Below are positions 9,577 to 16,590 of a stretch of DNA of 64,000 bases, in pieces. The notes beneath the pieces are model-generated. The model was given only the letters and a program-made list of their open reading frames with translations, had not been told where the DNA came from and made no database searches. The stretch covers positions 186,001 through 250,000 of the forward strand of contig JBAZXA010000005.1 of assembly GCA_041660045.1 (NCBI GenBank), in the 5' to 3' direction. The stretch's first letter is position 1, and each line of letters begins with the position of its first letter. The translations under genes were made by a program, and so were the position numbers. This DNA comes from WM-3-3 sp041660045 (lineage in GTDB: Bacteria; Pseudomonadota; Gammaproteobacteria; Methylococcales; Methylomonadaceae).

Positions 9577-9590
9577 CGTATTTCCTCTCC

Positions 9591-9614
9591 TGTTGGGTTA
9601 AACGTAACCCAACA
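9591..9614 (-). promoter_or_regulatory. Stem-loop immediately before the aminotransferase ribosome binding site
   Basis: On the minus strand TGTTGGGTTA, a 4-nt loop and TAACCCAACA form a perfect 10-bp stem that ends right before the GGAGAGG ribosome binding site of the gene starting at 9576. No U-run follows, so it is more likely an mRNA-stability, processing or translation-control element than a terminator. A protein-binding operator is the alternative. Confidence 0.6.
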
Positions 9615-9669
9615 AATTACAGTCGCCAAATAAACGCCGTTTTAGGCTTGAGTGGATCAGTCCGGTTTA

Positions 9670-10602
9670 TCAGTCATTTTCATTTTCATAGCGGTTATGG
9701 CGGCCCAATTGATTTCCAATAGCCTTATCCGTTTTAGAATTGGGTATAACCGGTAAGCTTGCACCTTCAATTTCAAATTCATATTGCGTATGGTTTATTG
9801 CACCCGTAAATAATTGGGCTAAAGGTAAATCTGGGACAGCACCATAAGTTTGTTGGTCAGAATGAAAGACAATATCAATCAGTAATAAAGCTTGCTCGCT
9901 TGCATTTGCCTGTAGCGGGCAAAAATTTAACAGCCGCTCAAACTTAGCGTTGCCTAAACGGTCAGTAACTAACACATTAGGTAAACCTCCAAGCGGCAAA
10001 GCGGAGAGGCCATTACCACCTAACACCGCCCATATGGTGTATAGCCTGTTAGGTAAAAACTTTTTCAAGCTAATGTTTATTACAGCCGTATTTAAAGTTG
10101 GGCATTTAATGACGGCAATACCCTGAGCCTTTGCCCAATCTGCTAAGGTAATGTCGGGGGATGACCCTGCCAAACTAGGTTCGGCCATCGGCGACTGTAG
10201 TATAGGTTTTAAAGCGGCACGTTGACTGCCAGCAGGATCGATATTAACCTCGACATTATTCAGCAACCGGTTAACTTTTTCAGGCGGCACTTGCTCTGGG
10301 CTTAGCCCAATAGCGGCTAAAAAGTCAGGGTCTACATAAGACGCCAATAATGTTTCTGGTGGGCTGTCTAAGCTTAATGGGATCGGTTGCTCTCCAGCAA
10401 AATTATACGCTGCAATATTAGTGAAACCAGCACGCCCTAATGGTGGCCCAAAATCGGTGAGGGCTTGCCCTAAAAAGCGATTGGTCCCGGTGACCACCCT
10501 GCCTTTGAGTGTGCGTGATAGGGCAGGTTCGGCCCAGGCATTAACCGATAACAGCATGCCAGACAAAGTTAAGGACAAAACGGTACTAACGAATGTTTTC
10601 AT
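9670..10602 (-). CDS. Secreted protein of unknown function
   Basis: 310 residues with a clear signal peptide (MKTF start, hydrophobic 5-20, likely cleavage after AWA at about 24). The mature part is not one I can name. The phrases RLYTIWAVLGG near 184, a DRLGNAKFERLLNFCP stretch near 214-229 and LLLIDIVFHSDQQTYG near 238-253 suggest a beta-sandwich of the type found in exported proteins with an xxTxWxV strand, but this is a weak resemblance. Cys residues near 163 and 228 could pair. There is no lipobox, membrane anchor or sorting tail. It sits between the FG-GAP protein and the aminotransferase on the same strand, 129 and 93 bases from each. Confidence 0.7.
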   Translation of the reverse strand: MKTFVSTVLSLTLSGMLLSVNAWAEPALSRTLKGRVVTGTNRFLGQALTDFGPPLGRAGFTNIAAYNFAGEQPIPLSLDSPPETLLASYVDPDFLAAIGLSPEQVPPEKVNRLLNNVEVNIDPAGSQRAALKPILQSPMAEPSLAGSSPDITLADWAKAQGIAVIKCPTLNTAVINISLKKFLPNRLYTIWAVLGGNGLSALPLGGLPNVLVTDRLGNAKFERLLNFCPLQANASEQALLLIDIVFHSDQQTYGAVPDLPLAQLFTGAINHTQYEFEIEGASLPVIPNSKTDKAIGNQLGRHNRYENEND

Positions 10603-10680
10603 AAACTTCAGCTTCCTTAGATTGTATCCAACTTTTAGACGGTGAGTTTGGGGAAAATAGGATTTATCTAGCCTTCCCCG

Positions 10681-10712
10681 CTAGCCCCTATAGCACAGGC
10701 TATAGGGGCTAG
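10681..10712. repeat. 14-bp stem, 4-base loop inverted repeat
   Basis: CTAGCCCCTATAGC and its exact complement surround ACAG. It lies 19 bases past the stop of the FG-GAP protein gene and 78 bases before the next start. The stem is strong enough to act as a 3'-end or processing signal, but no U-tract follows on either strand. Confidence 0.75.
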
Positions 10713-10731
10713 AATAAGCTAGCTATAAAAC

Positions 10732-12546
10732 TTACCCGTCGTCCCTGTCGTTAATTTTACGGTCATTGAGGTTATCGTAATGGCTGCGCTTACGGCCTTC
10801 AAAGTCACTTTCTTGAATAACCTTGGTACGGCCTTCTACCAGTGTCAAAAGTTTATTGGCAGGTATAGCATCAAACCATTGTGTATAACCATTAGGCCAA
10901 CGCACTTCAAGATTTGCTATTTTCTCGTTTTTTAAACCGAAATGGATAATCCGGCTAGATGCGCTATAAGTAGAAGCTCCACCGACGATAGTACGGACTT
11001 GTTTTTTACCGCTACGGGTAGTTAACGTCACTTTGGCACCGACAGCATTTAAATTGGTTTTGGGTGCAGCTCCAATTAAACGTAGTTCCAGCCAGTTATT
11101 GTCTGTGCCCAAGTTTTTAAAGAACTTTGCAGTGCCTTTTCCCGGAATTATGGTTTTGCCAAAGGGGAAAATTTCTTCAAACTGGGCGACATTTTGTAAA
11201 AACAAATCCATTTGTCCATCTTTATTAAAATCCGCAATCGCTAAACCACGGGCATCCAAATAATTACCATCGTCACCAAAATTGGCCATATTTGCAGAGA
11301 AAATTTGATTGTCAAAAGTCCCATCGCCATTATTAATATGTAAGCCTCCAGGACCTGCACCTTCGCGTTCACGTCCTATGACACCTACCGGAGCCAAGTT
11401 CATGGCATCATAAATATCTACCCAGCCATCATTGTTAAAATCAGCAAACGCACAACCCCATGAAAACTTCTCTTGTTCGGAGTTAATGGCTTGTTTGCCA
11501 ACATCGGTAAATGTGCCATCCCCATTGTTACGGAATAAAGTTGGCCGTGGATTGTCCCAAGTGCTAGGCGGTGGCACCACTAATGGCGGTAAAGCTGGGT
11601 CGCGGGTAATGCGCAAATCGCTAATATTAGTGCTAAAAATATCAAATAAGCCGTCATTATTATAGTCACCTACAGTTATCCCCATCCAGGCACCATAGGC
11701 ATTAAGGTCACCTGATTGCTCAGTCACCCTAGTAAATTTACCCTTGCCATCGTTGCGGAAGACATCAATTGGCCCGCGTTCATAGGCCAAAAATAAATCC
11801 ATATCGACATCGTTATCGTAGTCCATCCAGACTATAGCCCAGGTGTTGTATCCCGCTACCACGTTAGCTTCAGCGGTCACATCAGTGAAGGTCAAGTTGC
11901 CATTGTTGCGATATAAGTGGCTAGATGCAAAAGGAATAATATCGCGGCCTGCATCGGCTGGATTAAAGTCAAAATCCACCCAACGCCCAACCATAATGTC
12001 CAAATCGCCATCGTTATCATAATCTGCCATGGCAACACTGCTGGTAACACCATTTTCTGAAATACCCGCTTGCGCCGAAATTTCCCTAAACGTTCCGTCA
12101 CGGTTATTGATATACAGTTTATCTGGGCCATCTTGTGAGTCTAGGCCATCTCCAATAGTGGTGCCATTGGCAACATAAAGGTCATCAAAACCATCATTAT
12201 TCAAATCGCCAACGGCAACCCCCAAGCCTTGGCCTAGGTCGGCCACGCCAGCTGCTGCTGCCACATCAGTAAAACTACCGTCAGCATTGCTGCGGTACAA
12301 GCCATTGGGTTTGCCCTTTCCATTCATGACATAAATATCTAAATGGCTATCATTGTTATAGTCTATAAAACCCACCCCAGGCATAAATGAAAAACCTTCA
12401 GTCTGAAATGCCGGCTTTAATTTTGCAGCGATGTTTTCAAATTGCAGTTGTTTACGGGGTTGCTTCTCTTTTGCGGCAAGATTATTCGATCCTGCCATTA
12501 ATCCTAAAAACGATAAAACCACAACCGCTGTGCTACTTGGCTTCAT
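10732..12546 (-). CDS. Secreted FG-GAP/VCBS repeat protein with ASPIC/UnbV C-terminus (CRTAC1 type)
   Basis: 604 residues with a signal peptide (hydrophobic 7-22, likely cleavage near 25). At least seven FG-GAP/VCBS blades follow, each with a calcium-type acidic loop such as DYNNDSHLD (about 63), DLNNDGFDD, DYDNDGDLD, DYDNDVDMD, DYNNDGLFD, DFNNDGWVD and DFNKDGQMD (about 443), predicting a beta-propeller. Residues about 490-565 match the ASPIC/UnbV domain (NWLELRLIG, GAKVTL, then LEVRWPNG near 551). Such proteins are exported and often adhesive or carbohydrate-associated; no enzymatic role is established. The tail is rich in Asp, Arg and Asn. The gene lies 73 bases downstream of the ECF sigma gene and may be in its operon. 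Confidence 0.92.
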   Translation of the reverse strand: MKPSSTAVVVLSFLGLMAGSNNLAAKEKQPRKQLQFENIAAKLKPAFQTEGFSFMPGVGFIDYNNDSHLDIYVMNGKGKPNGLYRSNADGSFTDVAAAAGVADLGQGLGVAVGDLNNDGFDDLYVANGTTIGDGLDSQDGPDKLYINNRDGTFREISAQAGISENGVTSSVAMADYDNDGDLDIMVGRWVDFDFNPADAGRDIIPFASSHLYRNNGNLTFTDVTAEANVVAGYNTWAIVWMDYDNDVDMDLFLAYERGPIDVFRNDGKGKFTRVTEQSGDLNAYGAWMGITVGDYNNDGLFDIFSTNISDLRITRDPALPPLVVPPPSTWDNPRPTLFRNNGDGTFTDVGKQAINSEQEKFSWGCAFADFNNDGWVDIYDAMNLAPVGVIGREREGAGPGGLHINNGDGTFDNQIFSANMANFGDDGNYLDARGLAIADFNKDGQMDLFLQNVAQFEEIFPFGKTIIPGKGTAKFFKNLGTDNNWLELRLIGAAPKTNLNAVGAKVTLTTRSGKKQVRTIVGGASTYSASSRIIHFGLKNEKIANLEVRWPNGYTQWFDAIPANKLLTLVEGRTKVIQESDFEGRKRSHYDNLNDRKINDRDDG

Positions 12547-12619
12547 AACATATTTCCTCTTTTAATTAATAATGTATGGCAATGCTTAGCAACTCACTTC
12601 TATTATTTTTATAACACTG

Positions 12620-13450
12620 TTAACTATTTAAAATGCCCAACGAACTGTCATTTATTAGCTCCCTAAGCCCTTCTAAAATACGCTCAGGTGCCGAATAACG
12701 AGGATGACTACGCATTAAAGAGGCTGTTGAATAAAGTAAATCCATTTCTTCAATAGTCGATTCAAGCCTTGGATGTTGGGCAAAAATCAACTTATCCGGT
12801 TTAACACGACCGACTTTAATTGCTTGTTCCACCCTACGCTCACATCTGCAGTCATTGTCTTGGTTAATTACGCCGCAATAAGCTTTGGTAAAGCTTTCTA
12901 GCTGGTTGCGGGCACGCGAAAGCCGCTGCCGATAAACTTGTTCATCAACATCAGCAATCTCAGCAGCTAAGCGGCTGGATAGGTTGAACACCTCACCTAA
13001 GATATAGGCTATGCGCTGCTCCCGGCTTAAACATGTGAGCATGGCAAGGCTACAGCCCAGCTTTACTTCTTGTACTAGTTCCTGCTCAGTTTCCGATGAT
13101 TCGCTTAAACCATGGGCTAAATCCTGCCCAAACATATCAAAATCAAGACCTAACTCCTCTACCCTTGATTTCCGTCGATCTAGGATATGATTGACGGTAA
13201 TGCGGTAGGCCCAGGTTCGGAGTGATGCATCTCCCCTAAACGAATCCAACTTAATCATGATTTTAATGAGCACTTCTTGGGTAACATCTTCAGCATCCGT
13301 TGGGCAAGTCACCATACGTAAAGCGATACCATAAATACCGTCTTTTAACGCCCTAACCAGTTGATCCAACGCATTTTTATCGCCAGTACGTACTGCTTGA
13401 ACTAAGACCAGCAATCTTGCGCTTTCTTTTTCCGGATAAAGTTGGGACAT
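12620..13450 (-). CDS. ECF-type sigma-70 factor with long C-terminal extension
   Basis: 276 residues from the ATG at 13450, chosen because AGGAG lies 8 bases before it; an in-frame GTG at 13459 is the alternative. Sigma region 2 covers about 30-95, with DAEDVTQEVLIKI and LRTWAYRITVNHILD, the core-binding and -10 recognition elements. Region 4 covers about 145-190 (LSREQRIAYILGEVF, then a helix-turn-helix ending RQRLSRARNQL). An extension of about 80 residues follows, beginning with a Cys-rich CGVINQDNDCRCERR. No anti-sigma gene is adjacent, so control may lie in the extension. It is downstream of an SRPBCC gene and upstream of a secreted FG-GAP protein, its likely operon partners. Confidence 0.88.
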   Translation of the reverse strand: MSQLYPEKESARLLVLVQAVRTGDKNALDQLVRALKDGIYGIALRMVTCPTDAEDVTQEVLIKIMIKLDSFRGDASLRTWAYRITVNHILDRRKSRVEELGLDFDMFGQDLAHGLSESSETEQELVQEVKLGCSLAMLTCLSREQRIAYILGEVFNLSSRLAAEIADVDEQVYRQRLSRARNQLESFTKAYCGVINQDNDCRCERRVEQAIKVGRVKPDKLIFAQHPRLESTIEEMDLLYSTASLMRSHPRYSAPERILEGLRELINDSSLGILNS

Positions 13451-13528
13451 AGTTAGCACTCCTTTAATAAAATAAATTCATGCCTTTATACACTCGCATT
13501 TTTAAAATTTCATTGCTAAGTTAAACAA

Positions 13529-13933
13529 TTACAGCGGGCATTCGATTTCTAGCTGGGCTTTCAATACCGAAAGCTCATGCCTTAGTGCTTGTACGCTTCT
13601 ATTAAAGTCTTCATTTGACATCCCGCCTGATTGAAATTGCGTAAAAATATATTCCGAAGCGCCGCCTCGTTGGACTACCCGTGATGCGGCAAGCACTTCG
13701 ACCTCTGGGGCTGGGATCATCCAAAAATCCACGACACCAGTATTATTGTCCGCATCAATCCTTAAGCCAATTTCACCTGCATCCGTTTTTACAAACCAGC
13801 GGCCTTGCTCTTCGCGCACTGCCTTAGCAAAGCCTATAGCCCATCGTGGCAAGTTTTGAGGATCTGCTACAAAATCAAAAACTTTTTGTGGCGTTGTCTC
13901 TATAGAAATTGTTTGTGTGTCTGAATTGATCAT
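13529..13933 (-). CDS. SRPBCC (START-like/polyketide cyclase) domain protein
   Basis: 134 residues. The opening TISIETTPQKVFDFVADPQNLPRWA is the usual first strand and helix of the SRPBCC helix-grip fold, and a hydrophobic-pocket pattern runs to a long C-terminal helix (about 108-130). SRPBCC proteins bind lipids, polyketides or other hydrophobic ligands and sometimes act as cyclases. It is the first gene of the probable ECF operon, 78 bases ahead of the sigma gene, and an ECF-type promoter lies 36 bases upstream of its ATG. A role as ligand sensor for the sigma factor is inference only. Confidence 0.8.
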   Translation of the reverse strand: MINSDTQTISIETTPQKVFDFVADPQNLPRWAIGFAKAVREEQGRWFVKTDAGEIGLRIDADNNTGVVDFWMIPAPEVEVLAASRVVQRGGASEYIFTQFQSGGMSNEDFNRSVQALRHELSVLKAQLEIECPL

Positions 13934-14230
13934 GCTGTGTTTTCCTATTTGATTAAATTCAATAGTTAGACGATTTACCTAATAGGCTTGTGACGAAAAA
14001 ATATAATTTTTTTTACACATCAAATAAGACTTAAAAAACAATAGAAGAAAATGTGGACAGACAACCAGAATTTGGCAGTTTTTCTAAGGTAAACTGGAAT
14101 ACACACCTTTGGTTTTGCTAGTTAAGTCAGTACTGATAAAAGTGAGTTGGAAATGATAAAGCAGCAAACTGGCATATCACAATTTAGTGATTACACTTAA
14201 ATCCCAAGCCACTTAAACTTATGCTTTCCT
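13934..14230. promoter_or_regulatory. Divergent control region between SRPBCC and GspF-like genes
   Basis: About 300 bases shared by two divergent genes. The minus-strand side holds the ECF-type element at 13969-13995. I see no confident plus-strand promoter for the GspF-like gene, and no gene. Confidence 0.5.
13969..13995 (-). promoter_or_regulatory. Candidate ECF sigma promoter for the SRPBCC-sigma operon
   Basis: On the minus strand CGTCACA is followed after 16 bases by CGTC. ECF41-type sigma factors are described as using TGTCACA and CGTC at this spacing, so six of seven -35 bases and all -10 bases agree. The element ends 36 bases before the ATG at 13933, a normal leader length. I looked for it in front of the other minus-strand genes from 6713 to 12546 and for the phosphoesterase at 18525 and did not find it. 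Autoregulation by the sigma factor encoded in the same operon is inferred. Confidence 0.5.
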
Positions 14231-15214
14231 ATGCCGCCAGAAAACAAACACTTAACTGTTGAGCATTGCGCTCAACTATTTTCTCAGCTGTACCGTTTAG
14301 AATCAGCTGGCTTACCCGCTTTTCAGGCCTTTACTGTGTTATTACAGGCAAAAACACCAGTACATAAAACCTTAATGATTATGCAACAAAAGCTTAAAAT
14401 GGGTTACCCCATCGCTGAAGCAGGTTTTAAAGCCGGTGTATTCAACAACTCTGAAAAAGCCTTAATTCAGGCTGCTGAAGCCAGCGGCCAATTGACTGCC
14501 GTTTATGCCAGGCTGGCCGAGAATTACACAAGGCGTAGCCGCCACTTAAAACAAATTAAGGCACGCTTGTACTTTCCAGCCTTAATGTTAAGCCTCTCAA
14601 TATTACTAGGGCCATTGCCCGCATTAGCCGCTGCCGAAATTAGCACATTGCAATATCTCGTACTTAGTTTAGGACGGCTGCTAAGCATTTCTGCAGGTGT
14701 ATTGTTACTGTTTAAACTCCCCAGCTTGCTTAATTACCTTGGGCTAAACACCGTTTGGCACCGCTTACAATTACGCATACCAGGCTTAACCCAGTGGTTA
14801 GTTAAACGGGAAATTAACCGCTGTTTTTCGATGTTGGCGATGTTATTGCAAAGTGGCTTGGCCTTTTCCGATGCCTTCCCAAATGCCGTTGCGACTATAC
14901 AAAATAGTTGCCTAAGGGCGCGCTTTAAACCCGCACTTTCTGTGTTAGGCACTGGCATCAGCGTGGCAGATACGTTAGCAAAAGTTGAAATTCTAAGCCC
15001 TACTTTGTTGCAGATAGCCCATACTAGCGAACAAAGCGGTAGATTAGGCCCAGGACTTGATCACTATACGCAACTGGAAGCAGAAAATATAAAACAAAAT
15101 GATGATGCTTTAGCGCAATGGTTTCCGCGCTTGGTGTATGTCGGAGTCGTTCTGTGGATGGCTTATACTTTGTTAGGGAGTCCAATAGGGACTCTATTGC
15201 CAGCAGACTTATAA
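14231..15214 (+). CDS. Orphan type II secretion/type IV pilus inner-membrane F protein (GspF/PilC-like)
   Basis: 327 residues containing two T2SF domains, about 12-130 and 195-315, each a helical bundle followed by a hydrophobic segment (about 110-135, 140-165 and 297-318). Typical features are LYRLESAGLPAFQAF in the first half and FSMLAMLLQSGLAFSDAF in the second. Such proteins form the membrane platform of type II secretion and type IV pilus machines and usually sit beside an ATPase and pseudopilins. Here none is present: a gene-poor region follows. It is shorter than the usual 400 residues because the N-terminal cytoplasmic segment is reduced. The ribosome binding site before the ATG is poor. 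Confidence 0.85.
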   Translation: MPPENKHLTVEHCAQLFSQLYRLESAGLPAFQAFTVLLQAKTPVHKTLMIMQQKLKMGYPIAEAGFKAGVFNNSEKALIQAAEASGQLTAVYARLAENYTRRSRHLKQIKARLYFPALMLSLSILLGPLPALAAAEISTLQYLVLSLGRLLSISAGVLLLFKLPSLLNYLGLNTVWHRLQLRIPGLTQWLVKREINRCFSMLAMLLQSGLAFSDAFPNAVATIQNSCLRARFKPALSVLGTGISVADTLAKVEILSPTLLQIAHTSEQSGRLGPGLDHYTQLEAENIKQNDDALAQWFPRLVYVGVVLWMAYTLLGSPIGTLLPADL

Positions 15215-16025
15215 CGGGCCCTTCAATGTAATACAAGGTAATAAACGTTACTATCAAGATAATTAAGCACGTTAAACACCGACAAATTCAAAACAAAACT
15301 TGCAAATTAAATCCTCCATAACCAACTATACGGAAAAGCTTTAAAGCATCTACACCCCTTGCACCGCAACAATACCGGCATTTAATCTTTTCCGAATTTA
15401 TATACTTTTATAATCACCTATAACTATTCGTCAACAAAATAACTTAGCTGTTAACTTATGGTAACAATTACCTGTCAATTTCAGCTTTGCGTTAAAACTA
15501 AACTTGTTGCAAGGCGATGACGGAAACTAGGGGTCTGTGTTTTGGAATAATTTCACTGGATAGGCTAGATATCCGGATTACCCGCATAAACAACTACTAA
15601 CTCATCAATTTGGACTTTTATATCCAAAAAACTATCACTGAGCGCGTTGTTTTACCTAGAACCAAACCGCTGCTTGCAAGACGACGTATCAGACTAAACC
15701 ACTTACAAACTAGGCCAACATCGCACACGGTCGAAAAGCTTAAGCTACCATCCCTATACTCTGCAGGCCTTGATGCCATTTTTATGCAACCGTACCACTG
15801 GCTATCAACGCTGGTGCGGTGGCACTAGTGTTTTATACCTTGCGCCTTATTTCCCATACTACTGAGATAAAAATTAGCATAAGTTAAAACTTTATAAGAC
15901 TGTTTTTATAACACTTGATTTAAGTAATACTGAGCGGGTATATCTAGCTCAGGTTAGCTTGGCTTTAGTTGTCGGCAGCATACACGGCTTAAAAGAGCTA
16001 CTGCCGAAACTGAAAAATGACGTGA
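15215..16025. other. Gene-poor stretch
   Basis: About 800 bases downstream of the GspF-like gene. The 72-codon frame at 15610-15828 starts with TTG, has no ribosome binding site and resembles nothing I know. A start-less open stretch at about 15898-16051 reads like a protein tail (GLKELLPKLKND) and could be a gene remnant. Inverted repeats TCGGCAG/CTGCCGA flank about 15972-16006. I see nothing else. Confidence 0.5.
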
Positions 16026-16100
16026 TTATTTTTCGACCACCCTATAAATAACATAAACAAAAAATGCCACCGTTAAAATATAAATCCCTGCTGAAATCAT
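16026..16100 (-). CDS. Putative 24-residue single-pass membrane microprotein
   Basis: The ATG at 16100 is preceded by GAGG with a 9-base spacer, a good ribosome binding site. The 24-residue product is one hydrophobic helix (ISAGIYILTVAFFVYVIY) ending in the basic/acidic tail RVVEK. Size and shape recall regulatory subunits such as KdpF, CydX or CcoQ, but no partner enzyme gene is adjacent. Very short frames arise by chance, and only the ribosome binding site plus the clean helix support it. Confidence 0.45.
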   Translation of the reverse strand: MISAGIYILTVAFFVYVIYRVVEK

Positions 16101-16354
16101 TTAAAAAAACCTCACTGTGACAAAAAAGCTATCTGGCCATAAATTGTACCTTTTTATTAACGAAACGCTATTAAATTTGCATTTAAATCACTTTAAAATG
16201 TATTTAATACCTTTAAAGAGTAAGTTAATAGACACCTATTTACAGATTTTTGCGTAAAATGGATTAATTGTTAGTTTACGACACCAAATCCATAGATTAT
16301 AAAGTGTATTTATCTGTACACTTACCCGCATCGAAACTTTATTAGGAGCTACTA

Positions 16355-16516
16355 ATGGACAGTTATCATAAAAGCAAAAAAGTCAGGCGTATCGCTTCTG
16401 TAATTTATTTATTGATACTGGCTTTTATCATGACAGGAACTTATTTTTCCCAGCAACAGAAAGCTAAAGCTTTAGCTGAAAAAACCCAGCAAACCGTTGA
16501 GGGCTATAAAGACTAA
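16355..16516 (+). CDS. Putative 53-residue single-pass membrane protein
   Basis: The ATG at 16355 follows TAGGAGCT at an ideal distance. The product has a Lys/Arg-rich start (HKSKKVRR), one membrane helix (about 13-31) and a polar tail rich in Gln, Lys and Ala that should form an amphipathic or coiled helix (QQQKAKALAEKTQQTVEGYKD). The positive-inside rule puts the N-terminus in the cytoplasm and the tail in the periplasm. It ends just before the terminator hairpin of the convergent phosphoesterase gene. I do not recognise a family. Confidence 0.6.
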   Translation: MDSYHKSKKVRRIASVIYLLILAFIMTGTYFSQQQKAKALAEKTQQTVEGYKD

Positions 16517-16519
16517 CAT

Positions 16520-16555
16520 AAAAAAGCCAGCTTGCTACGGCTGTAACAAGCTGGC
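16520..16555 (-). terminator. Rho-independent terminator of the phosphoesterase gene
   Basis: A perfect 9-bp stem (GCCAGCTTG/CAAGCTGGC) with a 12-base loop, followed on the minus strand by six U residues. It begins 36 bases after the stop codon at 16591. On the plus strand there is no U-run, although the stem may still cap the 53-residue gene transcript. Confidence 0.8.
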
Positions 16556-16590
16556 CACTGATCTTCCACTCTGTTTTAAGATGTATTGAA

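Noticed and set aside
10732..12546. Direct DNA repeats within the gene
   Set aside because: They encode repeated calcium-type loops of FG-GAP blades; not mobile or regulatory repeats.
15610..15828. 72-codon plus-strand frame
   Set aside because: TTG start, no ribosome binding site, no recognisable pattern.
15898..16051. Open plus-strand stretch reading like a protein C-terminus
   Set aside because: No start codon or ribosome binding site; might be a gene remnant but cannot be supported, and it overlaps the better-supported minus-strand microprotein.
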